Source: Hymenopus coronatus (taxonomy: Eukaryota > Arthropoda > Insecta > Mantodea > Hymenopodidae). Taken from it: a stretch of 64,000 bases of DNA. Numbering within the stretch: position 1 is the stretch's first letter; every line of letters starts with the position of its first letter. The position numbers and the translations under genes were made by a program. Below are positions 44,868-56,437 of this stretch, in pieces. The DNA lies in contig CM060883.1 of NCBI GenBank assembly GCA_030762935.1, forward strand, positions 46,678,501-46,742,500, read 5' to 3'. The notes under the pieces are model-generated. The model was not told where the DNA came from. It made no database searches and saw nothing but the letters and a program-made list of their open reading frames with translations.

Positions 44868-45673
44868 AAAATCTGATGCGTTAAATTGAGTGATATTCTC
44901 TCCTCACTCTTCTAGAAACTATTCCTAGACAGGCTTTCCCTTCTGTATAATTTTTGTTAATACAGAGAAACATTTACTGAAGTAATTGTATTGCTTGCTA
45001 TCTAACATTGGTGCATTTCATAAATACGGGGTTGAAAATAAGGATGGAGGTGATTTTTAAGGTCGTAAATAATATGTAATTTATACTTGTAACTAAAAGG
45101 TAAGTGTTCAATATTTTCTTCACTTCAATTGCGAATTTATACTTTTGAGTTGAAAAATATAAGAATGGTTAACTTGTAGAGTATCCTATTTTTTTAGTCT
45201 AGTCCTATGATATAAATGCAAAAATGTATGTCATGGTTGTCCAGACAGTATATTTTTATCTATAAGGCGTTGAAAATAAATTAAGAGTAGCTTTTAAAAT
45301 GTTTTTAGTAATACATAATTCATGATAAATCGGTTTTGAACATCACTTTTGATTAATTTAACTTCTAGTGTATATATATCGGTACGTTGTTTACAAGCGA
45401 ACGAAGAGGGGAGAAGCAGAATTCCCATGGGCTACTAAGTTTTAAGGCACAGAGGCATAAAGTTCTGTAGTAAAAATAAGTTTTTATTACAAAAGAGAAA
45501 TAACATGAACAAAATAATAAATCTGTACTATTGGAGATGAAATGATCGGTTTCATGTGTAGTTTTCATGCATGGACAGCTATTGCAATGGCTTACAATAT
45601 ATTTTAGTGTATCAAAAGCATAACGTGTTCTTTGTGTTAATCAATAAAATTAAGGACTAAGATTTTTCGAGGT
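44868..45673. other. AT-rich single-copy stretch
   Basis: About 0.8 kb with no repeat family member or ORF of note. Confidence 0.45.
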
Positions 45674-45847
45674 TGATTATTACAGATGGCTTCAGAGGAT
45701 ATCAACCGAGTTAAATTGAAAAAAGATAAATCCAAGCTTTCGACATCTTGACTCTGTGGTCTTCGTCAGGGAACGAGTCGAAAGCTGGGATTTCTCCGAT
45801 TCCAATTTAACTCGGTTGCTATCCCTTGAAGCTATCTGTAATCAATA
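45674..45847. repeat. Foldback repeat with ~70-bp arms
   Basis: The left arm (45,674-45,744) and right arm (45,777-45,847) are inverted complements with scattered mismatches. Both carry 'aaccgagttaaattg' or its complement. The ~32-bp loop reads 'ccctgacgaagaccacagag' on the minus strand. The layout resembles the repeat at 2995-3341, but the sequence is different. Confidence 0.65.
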
Positions 45848-45867
45848 ACTTTTTTCCACACTATCCG

Positions 45868-45915
45868 CATTGGATAGGTAGAGTCAGACTGAAAAATGCA
45901 ATGCCATAGCAATTT
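45868..45915 (-). repeat. Tail fragment of tRNA-like family E
   Basis: 'attggataggtagagtcaga' matches the tail at about 21,890-21,915. The tRNA-like head is not preserved. Confidence 0.45.
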
Positions 45916-46369
45916 GACTTCGTACCTACAGAACAGATTGCTGCTTACAGTGAATGGCCGTCAATGCTTGGGGAACGAGAAACTGCAGTATACTATGTGT
46001 GTCCTATTTTCCAATCAATAAAATGAGAAGGCAACCTTGTCCGAAGCCTATTTATGCTTAAATTAGGGAGGAAATAGAAATTGAATGTAAGGGTAATTTT
46101 GCAAGGTTTGTAAGTTTCTAGAATCCAAATGTAGTCGGTTTTATCCAGATCATCCCAAATGCGTTACTTGATAAAATTTCATTAAAATATGAAGAAAATG
46201 TGGTGATAAGAACGATATACAACCCCTTCCCATAAATAAATTCAAATTTTAAAATATTTAAGCCTTTTCATTTATGCTTTTGTACCCGCCATTAAAAACC
46301 TAACGTATTTGCTTGAAAATACTCAAAGCAATATGAATTACTACAAAATAGACATAGCTCCACATTCTA
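45916..46369. other. AT-rich single-copy stretch
   Basis: No feature recognised. Confidence 0.4.
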
Positions 46370-47034
46370 CAGGTTGATTTATATAGAGCTGACACATTTC
46401 TTTCATTAATTGTTTCAAAACGTGTTATGTTTGCGACAACTTATTATACCTAAATTGTAGAGGAATTTTGGGAGATTATTTACCTCTATAGCAAATGTTA
46501 AAAATGTCCTCCATCCTGCATAAGGCACATCTTAAAACATCGTTCCATGTTACTAGCCACTCGTTGGAGGACGCTGTTGTCAATAGCTTGAATCTCCTTT
46601 GTGATGTTGTGCTTCAGATCGTCCAATGTCTGGGCACGTGTGGCGCAAACCCTGTCTTTTACATAGAAAGAAGTCCGCCGATGTCAAATCCGGAGATCTC
46701 GGTGGCCACAGGTTCCTGAAATTACCCGGTTATCAAAGAAACTTGCAATTATGTTCATGGATTCATTTGCTGTATGACATGTAGTGTCATCTCGCTGAAG
46801 ATATCCTGGGCTCAGGTTTACATCGTACTGCATTTTCATGTTGACTACAAGAACAAAATGTCGAAACAGCTGCCAACAATGCAATTAGGAATAAAACATA
46901 ACCATCTGCACATCTAGTGAGAAGAAATGCAAACTCCAGAATATTCTGCTTAATTTGGTGCCAAAATTGGGTCATTGAATGAATTTCCAACGGAATAATT
47001 AAAGAAATGTGTCAGTTCTTTATAAATCACTCTG
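46370..47034 (-). mobile_element. Tc1/mariner-type element, internally deleted, TIR-bounded
   Basis: Flanked by TA (46,368-46,369 and 47,035-47,036). TIRs begin CAGGTTGATTTATA (left) and CAGAGTGATTTATA (right, read inward) and continue through 'ctgacacatttcttt', about 35-40 bp. At 665 bp it is about half the length of an autonomous element. Confidence 0.83.
46492..46660 (-). pseudogene. Transposase C-terminus, Tc1/mariner superfamily
   Basis: Minus-strand translation across small frame breaks gives CATRAQTLDDLKHNITKEIQ, then AIDSSVLQRVASNMERCFKM and CLMQDGGHF. I recognise this as the C-terminal end of a mariner-like transposase frequent in insect genomes (family knowledge, subgroup not resolved). 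The catalytic core is deleted; what follows toward 46,980 does not restore DDE motifs. Inactive. Confidence 0.7.
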
Positions 47035-47160
47035 TATACATCAGTGCTGAACGCCACATTAATGACACTTTTGAAGTTGTCCACAGGTTCATCAATATCA
47101 TATGCGTTCTGCTATGCGTAACGAGGCATTGGTCTATGTAATTCCGCAGATAATCGATTA

Positions 47161-47866
47161 TACGAGGGTTATCCAGAAGGTGGCAGACGATTTGCCATAA
47201 ATAAACAATAACGAAAGTTATCAACACAAAACTTTATTTATAAAGTTACCCTACCTTACTCTTTATTCAACGTAATCGTCATTGCTATTAAGGTATTTAA
47301 TTTTCAAGTGGTACCGGTTGTTCAATGCAGATGTTATACTCTTTCACCGCTAAAGATCTGAGCCAAGATGTCGCTGCAACTTTGAGGGCTTCATGGCTGG
47401 CATATCTTTTCCATCCAAAAAGTTATGCTCGTGTCCAAAGTGAAACACCGGGTTTTCTGAATTCTCTTATCAACATTTGCTTTCAACTCCTCCATAAATA
47501 TTGATGAACTTCTACTCCGATCTTTGTCGTGCACACTGGTTCCACCTTGATTATTCGTAAATTATGCGTCATTTCCTCATTGAAGATTCGTTCATTGCAT
47601 AATCAAACACTTGCATTATTTGCCATAAAATTCGATTGACTGAACATTTTGTGCATTAAAGAAAAACGAATAAGTACTTTGGCGATCGAAAAGTATAACA
47701 GCGGCCTTGAAAAATTGGTACCACGTGACATGACTGTCTTGACAGTATGGAGATTACTATAAAAATAGAGTAAGGTTCTGTAACTTTGTAAATAAAGTTT
47801 TGTGTTGTTATCTTTCGTTATCATTTAGTTGTGCCAAATCGTGTCACTTTCTGAAAGGTCCTCGTT
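47161..47866. mobile_element. Mariner relic with long TIRs
   Basis: Left end 'TACGAGGGTTATCCAGAAGG'; right end reads inward 'cgaggacctttcagaaagtg'. Similarity between the ends continues for roughly 110 bp ('acgaaagttatcaacacaaa' versus 'acgaaagataacaacacaaa'). TIRs this long suggest another foldback-type mariner derivative. The interior has no open transposase. Confidence 0.72.
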
Positions 47867-48302
47867 TATGGTAGAATGCATTTTATGATAAAGAATCTCA
47901 CATGTAATTTTGGCTACATGTTATTGGAATACACCTAATAAAATCTGTCATTCACTTCGCATGTATTAATATTGGCTGAAGAAAAATACGACCAGAAGTT
48001 GTGTATATTTTGTAGTTTTAGGCGGAATGATTTCATCTACATTTTTACTACATAGACCTCCAAAAGTACATGTTCATCCTTAGATCCAGATCAGGAAACA
48101 CAGATTAATCACTTTGTTGATAAATCTGGATTAAAAAATGACAGTAGAAGTATCTTCATGTGTATCTTTTTATCTTTCCGCTCATACTTGCATCTATTTC
48201 CCTTGACACATGGGTTCAGACTTATCAGTTGGTTCTTCAAAGCATATACGGTTTGTCTGCCAATTGTCCAACCACTTCATATAGCAACATCGATGACAAA
48301 TG
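47867..48302. other. Single-copy stretch
   Basis: No feature recognised. Confidence 0.4.
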
Positions 48303-48583
48303 GAAGTGGAGTTTTATTTATGGATGTTCTTTAACTACTGTGGTTTTCAGCGTCCAATTCTATACTGGGCGTGAAAAACCACTTCATTTTGCTCAGAGGT
48401 CTCTTTATTTAGGCTTGAGGTACTTTTATCCTGTAAATCTATGACCAGTGCTTTACTTCCCTTCCTCAGAAAATCGTGCTAGGAATATTTAAACCCGAAA
48501 AAATACATCGTCCTCCGCCGGGTTTGAACGCAAAACCTTGGGAACATGAATTAGCAAGGTAACCATTACACCATGGAGGTCGT
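48303..48583 (-). mobile_element. SINE family A copy, diverged
   Basis: Minus-strand head 'cgacctccatggtgtaatgg' and B box 'gcgttcaaacccggcgg'. The tail has 'gtagttaaagaacatccat'. Confidence 0.8.
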
Positions 48584-48784
48584 GTTGCACTGTTAAATGA
48601 TTGCAACGTACAGACAGTATTTCTCTCCCATTTAATGGTTAGCTTTCTTTGGAAGAAACCTCATTGTTGAACGGACTCGAACACAGTTCCATGCAGAACC
48701 GTATGGATGTTTTCTGCATATAAATTTCAGCAACAAATGTTTCAGGTTTTTGAATCACCTCTTCTTAGTCGCCCTTATATTTTT
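48584..48784. other. Spacer
   Basis: No feature recognised. Confidence 0.35.
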
Positions 48785-48916
48785 ACTTTCTCTACACGTA
48801 CTATATACATAGTGTATAGAGGAAGTATTGTATTCCACCCAAAAATTCGATACCGAGATTTCACCGGAAATACATATTCCCCTGAAACCAAAAAAAAAGA
48901 CATTCTTTGAAAAAGG

Positions 48917-48953
<37 letters not shown>

Positions 48954-49676
48954 ACGCGTGTGAGTGTGTGTGTGCGCAAGTGTGTGTCTAGACAGCATAG
49001 TTCATAACGAAAAGACCGTTGAATACTAAACTTGGTATTTAAATTTGGTATCTTACAAGGATGCAACACGAAGATTTTCAAGAAAATCCCCCACCCCAAA
49101 CTACCCTTAACATGGAAAAAATTTCGAAAATTTTGATTTTATCAAAAACGGCTCTAACGATTTTGATTAAAATATGCTATATTAAAGATAATTACGTGAT
49201 AAATAAAATGTATATATTGAATTTTCTGGGAATAGCCTCTAAAGACTACTTTATTCTGGATGAATTTTACGGAATTTTGCATAATTGCTAAACCGTAAGA
49301 GATAACAAAAACTTACTACGAAAAAAATGTAGAGCACGTTAAAACACATAATTTGTTATATATATTTTTTTCCTGGAGTTGGTCGTTTTTAGATATTCCT
49401 TGTTATTGGTTTTAGCTTTGGAAACAGGTTTATATTAGGGGAATTTGTAAACTCGTATCCATACAAACAAAGGATCTTCAGTCACATTGCAACCAGCTTT
49501 TGACTATCACTTTAACCTATGGTACTACCCCATTTCGCTTCTACTTACTTACAAGGAAGCAAGTAATAAGACTATTTATGCTAAATTTTTCTCGATTAGC
49601 ATGAAGTAAAAAGAAGTATAAGCAATTTGTTGCGGAGATGTAGAGAAAGTCATGTGAATGGAACATGAGAATTTTT
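48785..49676 (+). mobile_element. H-element, full-length copy
   Basis: Hairpin end 'cgtactatatacatagtgta'. Long TG tract at 48,919-48,988 including GCGCACGCG. CACAT end 'tagagaaagtcatgtgaatg'. Confidence 0.87.
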
Positions 49677-49724
49677 TGCTTGGAGCCTAGTTATTCGATG
49701 TGATGTTATCCTAAACTTCTTTTT

Positions 49725-50481
49725 ACTTTCTCTACTATGTATGTACATAAAGAATAGAGAAGGCTTCAAAAATTCGACGTAGAGACTTCCTCGGAAATCT
49801 GTGTTTGAGGTCCTCCGAGTCCGAAAAGAACATTTTTAGAAAAAAGACTGTGTATGTGTGTGCATGTCTGTGGACAGCATAGCATAAAAGCTAAAATACC
49901 AAACTTGGTATTTAAGGTTAATATCCTCCAAGGATGTGACACAAATATTTTCAAGCAAATTCCCACCCCTATCTATACTTTACATAGAAACAGTGTTGAA
50001 AATTTTGTTTTTCTTAAAAATGCCTCTAAAAATTTTGATTAAAATACCGCATTTTAAAGATATTTACTTCTTAAAGAAAATGTATATCTTGAATTTTATA
50101 GGAATAGCTTCTGATGACCAGTTCATCCTGGATGAATTTTGCAGAAATTTGCTTAACTGGTTACCAGAGTAAAATATTCGATCTCATTAAAACAGACAAT
50201 TTATGTGATCTACATTTTTGTTGTTGAGTTGACCATTTCTGAGATATTCCGTATTGTTGGTTTCAGTGTGAATTTCACATAGCGACCGGCTTTTTAAAGA
50301 AACTAACTATCGCCTTAACCTAGTGTATTCTCTTATTTCCCTTCTCTTACAAATAATCAATTAATAAGACCAATTCTGCTGATGTTTATGTCCTCTAGTA
50401 TGACGTATATAAAAAAAAATTGTACTAAAATGTTATTTGTGGAACAGCTTGTGAAAATCGTGTGAATGAAACACATACTTT
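49725..50481 (+). mobile_element. H-element, diverged copy
   Basis: The hairpin end is reduced to 'actatgtatgtacataaaga'. TG tract minimal (49,849-49,870). CACAT end altered ('gtgaaaatcgtgtgaatg'). Confidence 0.78.
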
Positions 50482-51883
50482 TCAAATAAGAAATATACAG
50501 CGACGCTTTAGGTCTTGAGATTTATGGCTGTCTAATGTTGTGAATACCAATAAATAACGAAAGAGCTGCTTCATCAAACTTCACTTATATCGCGGGATGG
50601 GCTTCTCGTTCCTGCAGTGTCCTCAGCTCCGGCGTTGATGTAGGTTCCACTCCTAGTTTCCTAATTACACTTAATCCCAGGTGTTTGTGGGTAAGGCTAA
50701 TACATTAAAAACACTGCAAAATTTTAAATGGGCAGCTAGCTTGTTCCTTACAAAGGTGTTATAATAAATACCATCCCGCTATGTAATTACTAATCAGGAG
50801 CCTACTCTAACCCTCTGCACATCGCTACCCCACCACGTGCACACAACTTAATGTAACATGAACACAGAGTAAGAGTAAAGAGTAAGAGTAACCACATTAA
50901 GAGATCTGCTTCTCCTTAAATAGTAAACCTGGGTGACGCTAACTTTCACGCCATAAATGTAACAGAGCTCTTATTGGTTCTTAGATAGCATTACCTTACA
51001 AGTTATGAGAATAAATTGTGCCAAGTTCTGACGTCATAATGTGCCCATGACGCCTTTGGAAATACCCAGTAGTTTCTTCTCACTTTAACATTATGCTTTC
51101 TTTGTCTATCTTTCCAACTCCCTGCTACTTGGAAGATAAGTCACTATTCCTGTCTCACTACTTTATATGTCTGTTCTTTTCTATCATGCATCCTTTAGCC
51201 TAAACCCTTTGCTCATTAGCAGGTGGTGTTTGGTGAACTAATACCTGGAATTAAGCTAGTCCACCTCGCCTAATTAACTCAGTTACAACTGGCATTTATC
51301 CATATTTCTACTCGGGAATATTTGCAATTATTTTCCCTGGCTTTCTATAAGCTAGTAATATTATGTACATTTTCTATATCATTTGTGAGCATGTGGTAAG
51401 TGCTCCTACAATTACTCGCTGCTTGACGATATTGAACTGCAGAGTAACATTTCTTTTGAAAACTACATTGCCTTTTCTTGTCTTTGCTCCATAGGTCATT
51501 ACCCTTTTAATATTACTTTTAGCCTTCAGTTTGGGGTATCTGTTCAGCAGTTTGTCATTTGTGTGAAACCTCTGATGCGATTATCATCGTATGTGTTTTC
51601 TAGTATATTATCATCATCTTGATGATACTTTAGACTTTAAGTTTACTCCCAGGAGGAGACTGAAAATTTCCATCGCCTCTTCCCGAACTTTCCGTATCAC
51701 TAACGCTTGCAGTAAGATGATTTTCATTATCACTATTATCATTACAATTATATTAGTATTACAATAGCATCTTTTACTAACCGATGATAATATTTTTACA
51801 CTATAATAGATACATGCGAATGATTCATCTTCTACACCAATACCATGTTTACGAAGAAGAATTCGTCGTAACTTCATCTCGAC
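50482..51883. other. Single-copy stretch
   Basis: About 1.4 kb without recognised repeats or gene. The minus ORF at 51,614-51,976 is unassigned. Confidence 0.45.
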
Positions 51884-52375
51884 CGAGCCAGGTGGCTCAG
51901 GCACGTTGATCGTGCACTCTGACCCTGGGTTTTTCCGTGGTTTTTCTTGGGGTCGCTTAGGCTGTATATCTACCACGTTTTCTTTCCCTTCATTCCTTCA
52001 TTTCGTTTGTTTTCATCTTTCAGGTCGGTGCAGGTGTGTCTTGAAGATTTGCAGGCAGATGGCACGGTAGCTTGCTTCGAATGAATCTCTCTTCCCCCTG
52101 GTTGCGCTGGTTGAAGCTAGGTGCCGTTGTAAAGACCTCCTTTCAGCCTTCAGGCGTTTGTATAGCCTCCGTGGCGCGCAAGGGCTGCCATCTAGTGACT
52201 GTTTGGGACTTCCGTGCGTCTCAGCGCTTGTTACATTGTTTCCTGTGTGCTGGCCTGTGGTTTCCCCTCCTCTCATCCTTTCCCCCGGGGGTGGTAGGCC
52301 GCAATAGATCAGCACTTGGCCGCAGTTGCCGAGGTGTCCCCCGACGTTAACATGCTCTAACTTCTAACCTTTAAC
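51884..52375 (-). other. GC-rich island, possibly retroelement-derived
   Basis: Clearly GC-richer than its surroundings, with sharp edges. A 100-codon minus ORF (52,013-52,315) is basic (PRRLYKRLKAERRSLQRHLA, then SYRAICLQIFKTHLH). On the plus strand 'gagccaggtggctcaggc' slightly resembles a tRNA A box. I cannot assign it: a LINE 5' region, a SINE and a host exon all remain possible. Confidence 0.35.
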
Positions 52376-53020
52376 TTCATCGCGAAAATCTCAATAGATT
52401 AGCAGCCGAGTCATCTGACGCTTTGCTACAGAAATAACTTCACACAATGCAACTTCACTAACACACCTCTGTAATAATCTAGAAAAATAAAATAAAATAA
52501 AATCTTTTACTGTTTGATTTGATTTAGTTTGATTTAGCTGTGTTATTTTAATTTATTTTGGTTTATAAGCTGTATTAGGTTAATTTATCCGAAAAAAGTA
52601 TATATATATATATATATATATATTGTGTAAATTTTATGTATTTTTGGGGGGGGGAAATAAACATGAAGTTTAGATATATGCCCCGGTATAGTAAACAAGG
52701 TGCCGGGGTAGGCTATTCAGATTTTATTTACTTATTGTAATAATCTAGAGTGGCCTAGTGGCAGGCAAAGGTCGAATTCGGCAGAGCATACTCGGAAGCC
52801 TTTAATGAACGACTGTAGGGGTTTCAGATAAAGACATATCACCTGTGAAATAAGGGACTTCTAAACGATCCCTCGTGGAATTGTGGTGTAAATGGGTTTC
52901 TTCGAGCACAAATACCTTCCTTGTTAGTGAAAGTGTTACAGAAAGCAATAAAAACAAATAAATCCAACCTTGAAACCTACAGTTCAGAAATCAATAGCAC
53001 CAGTTCTCAAGTCAAGGCCC
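52376..53020. other. AT-rich single-copy stretch with simple repeats
   Basis: (AAAAT)n at about 52,482-52,502, (AT)n at 52,599-52,622 and a poly-G run at 52,647-52,655. No ORF of note. Confidence 0.55.
52599..52622. repeat. (TA)n microsatellite
   Basis: About twelve uninterrupted TA units. Confidence 0.9.
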
Positions 53021-53318
53021 TTAAAATGGAAATGGTGCGTTATTTATGGACGCTCTTTAACTGCTGTGGTTCTCAGCGTCCCAATCTATATTGGGTGTGA
53101 AAGACCGCTTAATTTTGCTCAGGGGCCTCTCTATCAGGCTTGAGGTTCTTTTATGTGCCGTAAATCTACGACACGGGACCAACGACTTTACTTCCCTTCC
53201 AAAGGAAGCCATGATAAGGAGTTTTACACCCGAAAAAATCCGTCGTCCTCCGCCGGGTTTGAACCCGCGACTTTGGGTATAAAGTTAGCATGGTAACCAT
53301 TACACCACGGAGGGCGAT
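53021..53318 (-). mobile_element. SINE family A, complete with TSD
   Basis: Flanked by a perfect 10-bp duplication GTCAAGGCCC (53,011-53,020 and 53,319-53,328). Minus-strand head 'cgccctccgtggtgtaatgg', B box 'gggttcaaacccggcgg'. The clearest full copy of the family. Confidence 0.88.
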
Positions 53319-53512
53319 GTCAAGGCCCCTGATATGACCTTAGAAGTTCTAGAATTTCCGATTTCTTTTACTCACATAAACTTCTCTATAGATATGAAAT
53401 AAATAAATCCTTTGTTTTTGAGGGGAACTCTTAAATAAAAATAAATATATTCCCGTCATCCAATGCGATCAAATTTTAGCCCAGAATGTACTAACAGATA
53501 AGGTAAATACGT

Positions 53513-53756
53513 TTTTTTTTTGTTTTTTTTTTGGTAGCTTAACGTCCTCTAACCCTATTGGTCATACCGGACGAAGAATGAAATTGGTGAAATGATGCTC
53601 AAATGATCTCGGGGTCCATGACTCGATATTCGTCTTCTTAGAATAGAGGAAAGCCCCGAAAAAAACCTTATCCGGGTAACTCACCCTGAGCGAGATTCGA
53701 AGTCGCAACCTTTTGAATGTGAGACAGACACATTACCACCACACTAGAAGGCGAGC
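53513..53756 (-). mobile_element. SINE family D copy
   Basis: Minus-strand head 'gtggtaatgtgtctgtctca' with 'gacttcgaatctcgctcagg' and body 'ccccgagatcatttgagcat'. Ends in a poly-A-like run on the minus strand (T-rich at 53,513-53,533). Inserted at the start of the H-element that follows. Confidence 0.8.
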
Positions 53757-53848
53757 TAGAAGGTATTGTATTCCACACAAATATTTACAGCAACATTTCA
53801 CGGAAAGACAAGTTTTGAGATCCCTGAATCCACATTTTAGAAAAACTT

Positions 53849-53886
<38 letters not shown>

Positions 53887-54439
53887 CTGTTTGTGAACAG
53901 CATAACTCAGAAATCAATATCTATTAAATACCAAACTTGATATTTAAGTTCAGCATCTTCCAAGGATGCGACAGCAAGATTTTCAACAATATTCTCCCGA
54001 TCCAAACTACCTTTTACACGACACACATTTCGAAAATTGAGATTTTCTCAAAAATGGCTCTAATGACTAATTATACTATACTCATAATATCGTAGCTTAA
54101 GATATTTTCATGTCAAATCAAGTGCATCTGTAATTTTCTGCGAATAGCTTCTATAGTTTTTTTCAATCTAGATGATTTTGCATAGCAGGTAAACCATAAA
54201 AAACCACTATACAAATATGTATAACTCGTTAAATCACACAATTTATGTCAGAGCTAACAGGTTATTGGTTTTTAAAATATTTATTGTAACCGGCTTTCTC
54301 TCCCGTATTTGTAGGACCGACAACCCCTAGGACTTACAAGCCAATGCCCAGAGGTCAAAAGCCTGTCAGGGAGCCTACGGCACGAAACTACAGAATGGAA
54401 AAGCTGTTACGAGGGATCGGCCCGTAGCCAGGCATGAAC

Positions 54440-54835
54440 ATGAAGTGGGTAAGCGAAATTAATGATTAGAAAAACGATGAATGAACATACAACGAGAATA
54501 AAACAAGAAGGGGAACTAGGTTAAAGTTTTACAAAACAATGGCGGCCTCTAGACTATTATATGGAAGCGACACATGGGCCACCACAAAGAAAATGAAAAG
54601 CAGAAATACATTTTTTAAAGCAAACAAAAGGAAGTACAAAATTAGATCAAATCCGGAATGAAGATATATGAGCAGAATTTAATATAGAATCAGTAAATTC
54701 CAAAATTGAAAAATGTTCAAAGAATAGCAGATTTAAGACTGTCTAGGATAGCATTTGAATATGAACCAAAAGGAAGGAGAGATGTCGGTCGACCCAGAAA
54801 AAGGGGAGGGAACAACTGTAAGACGGAAGGGGCAA
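54440..54835 (+). pseudogene. LINE C-terminus ending KGRRDVGRPRKR
   Basis: Frames in succession give KFYKTMAASRLLYGSDTW (about 54,516-54,575) and later RLSRIAFEYEPKGRRDVGRP followed by RKR (about 54,730-54,805). The pair 'LLYGSETW ... KGRRDVGRPRKRW' is the C-terminal hallmark of a LINE group abundant in insects (family knowledge). The TATEM-type segment between them is degraded here. Several stops and shifts; inactive. Confidence 0.78.
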
Positions 54836-54867
54836 TCTGCACATACCGTGAAGTGAAGAAGAAGGTC

Positions 54868-55036
54868 GATGATAGAGCTATTGGTCGAATGAATAGTGGG
54901 GAAATCCAGAGGACGCAGAGAAAATCCGCTCAGAGGCCACTTCATCCACCACGAAGCCCAAATGCGGGCGCTTGGGATCGAACCCGGGCCGCCTAGATGG
55001 GAGGCGAGCGGTTTAACCACTCACCCACGGCGCCGC
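54868..55036 (-). mobile_element. SINE family B2 copy
   Basis: Minus-strand head 'ggcgccgtgggtgagtggtt' and B box 'cccgggttcgatcccaagcg'. The body has 'gcggattttctctgcgtcct'. Lies directly after the LINE tail. Confidence 0.78.
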
Positions 55037-55265
55037 CTTCGAAATACTTGTAATTTTCTTAAACTGAATTCCTTTCATATCTCATTTGTTTTACTCCCTG
55101 CTAAGCATCACATAGCGACCAACTTTTAAATTATTTGACTGTTAGTTTAGACTAATGAATTCGCTTATTTCGCATAATAAAACCTTTTTGCTAATGTTTA
55201 TCTCGAGTAGCTTGATATACATAAAAGAATAATCTTTTGTAAGAATAGTTTGTTTGCAGAACAGG

Positions 55266-56000
55266 TACTTTCTCTACACGTACTATGTACATAGTGTATA
55301 GAGAAGGTATTGTAATGCACCCAAAAATTCGATACCGAGATTTCACCGGAAATACATGTTTTGGGTCCCCTTGTGTGTGTGTGTGTCTGGTATTTAAGTT
55401 TGGTATCTTCCAAAGATATCCCCCCACCCACATGGAACTTTTTCCGAAATTTTTATTTTCTTAAAAATGGCTCTAACGATTTTGATTAAAATGCCAAATA
55501 TTAAAGATATTTACCTGACAAATAAAATCTATATCTTGAATTTTCTTGGAATAGCCTCTGAAGACTATTTTATTCTGGATGAGTTTTATGGCATTTTGCA
55601 TAACTGCTAAACCGTAAGAGATGGACAAAAACTTAAAACACAAAAATTATAGAGTATATTAAAACACACAATTTATGTCATGTATACTTTTTTCGTGGAG
55701 TTCATGGTTTTTGACATATTCATTGTTTTTGGTTTCAGCTGTGAAAAAATTATACTTTTCGCATACAAATTCCTGTCCATACAAACAAAGGAACTTCAGT
55801 CACATAGCAACCAGCTTATGGTTATCAGTTTAGCCAATAGTACTCCCTTGTTTCTCTTCTACTTACAAGGAAGCAAGTAATAAGGCTATTTCTGTTATTT
55901 TTTCTCGATTAAAATGAAGTAAATAGAAGCATAAGCTTTTTAACAATAATTTGTTACAGAGATGTAGAGAAAGGCACGTGAATGGAACACATCAGATTTT
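55266..56000 (+). mobile_element. H-element, short variant
   Basis: Hairpin end 'acgtactatgtacatagtgt' intact. A deletion removes most of the region between the TG tract (55,373-55,388) and the T-rich body, giving ~735 bp. CACAT end 'tagagaaaggcacgtgaatg'. Confidence 0.83.
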
Positions 56001-56424
56001 TATTGTAAGGTTCTGTAAAATAGAGTATTTTCTGGGAAGCATCTTGTATCGGATCTGAGGGCTATGATATGAATCTTTGCCACGTATGCATACAGCCAGG
56101 TCTTGTTTACGATCGATGTTTTCCCATATCTTAGGTTGCTAGGCAAACAACTCCCTTAAAGGGAAACTGGCTTGAGTGTTTGTACTCGTTTTAAGTGTTT
56201 ATACAATTTGGAATGGAAAGCTCTGTTCGCACAAGGTACCGGGGGAAGACCAGCGAAAAATATGAGCAATTTGTCTTTTCACCCCCACCGCGTAGAAGAT
56301 GTTCGTGCAACGCTAGGATTTCCAGGCATGTGAAGGTAGAGCAGACAGCTTCATACAGCCTGCTTTCACTATCTCAAATACTTGTTCATACTGTATTATA
56401 CAGCGTGGTAGAGGTAAATATATA
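56001..56424. other. Single-copy stretch
   Basis: No gene recognised. Part of ORF 56,195-56,545 lies here but runs into transposon sequence. Confidence 0.4.
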
Positions 56425-56437
56425 CGAGGGCCGTTTT

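Larger units (their letters stand above)
53757..55263 (+). mobile_element. H-element split by LINE and SINE
   Basis: The first part (53,757-54,294) begins in 'aaggtattgtattccac' and has a TG tract at 53,850-53,885. The second part (55,037-55,263) resumes at 'gaaatacttgtaattttc' and ends before the CACAT motif at 'tttgcagaacag'. The interruption carries a LINE tail and a SINE B2. Confidence 0.72.

Noticed and set aside
45674..45847. Hammerhead ribozyme (CTGACGA ... GAAAGC on minus strand)
   Set aside because: Stem I cannot form next to the presumed cleavage site and an extra A sits before stem II; only the core letters match.
54411..54425. Mariner TIR ('gttacgagggatcgg')
   Set aside because: Only the first few bases match and no partner end is present.
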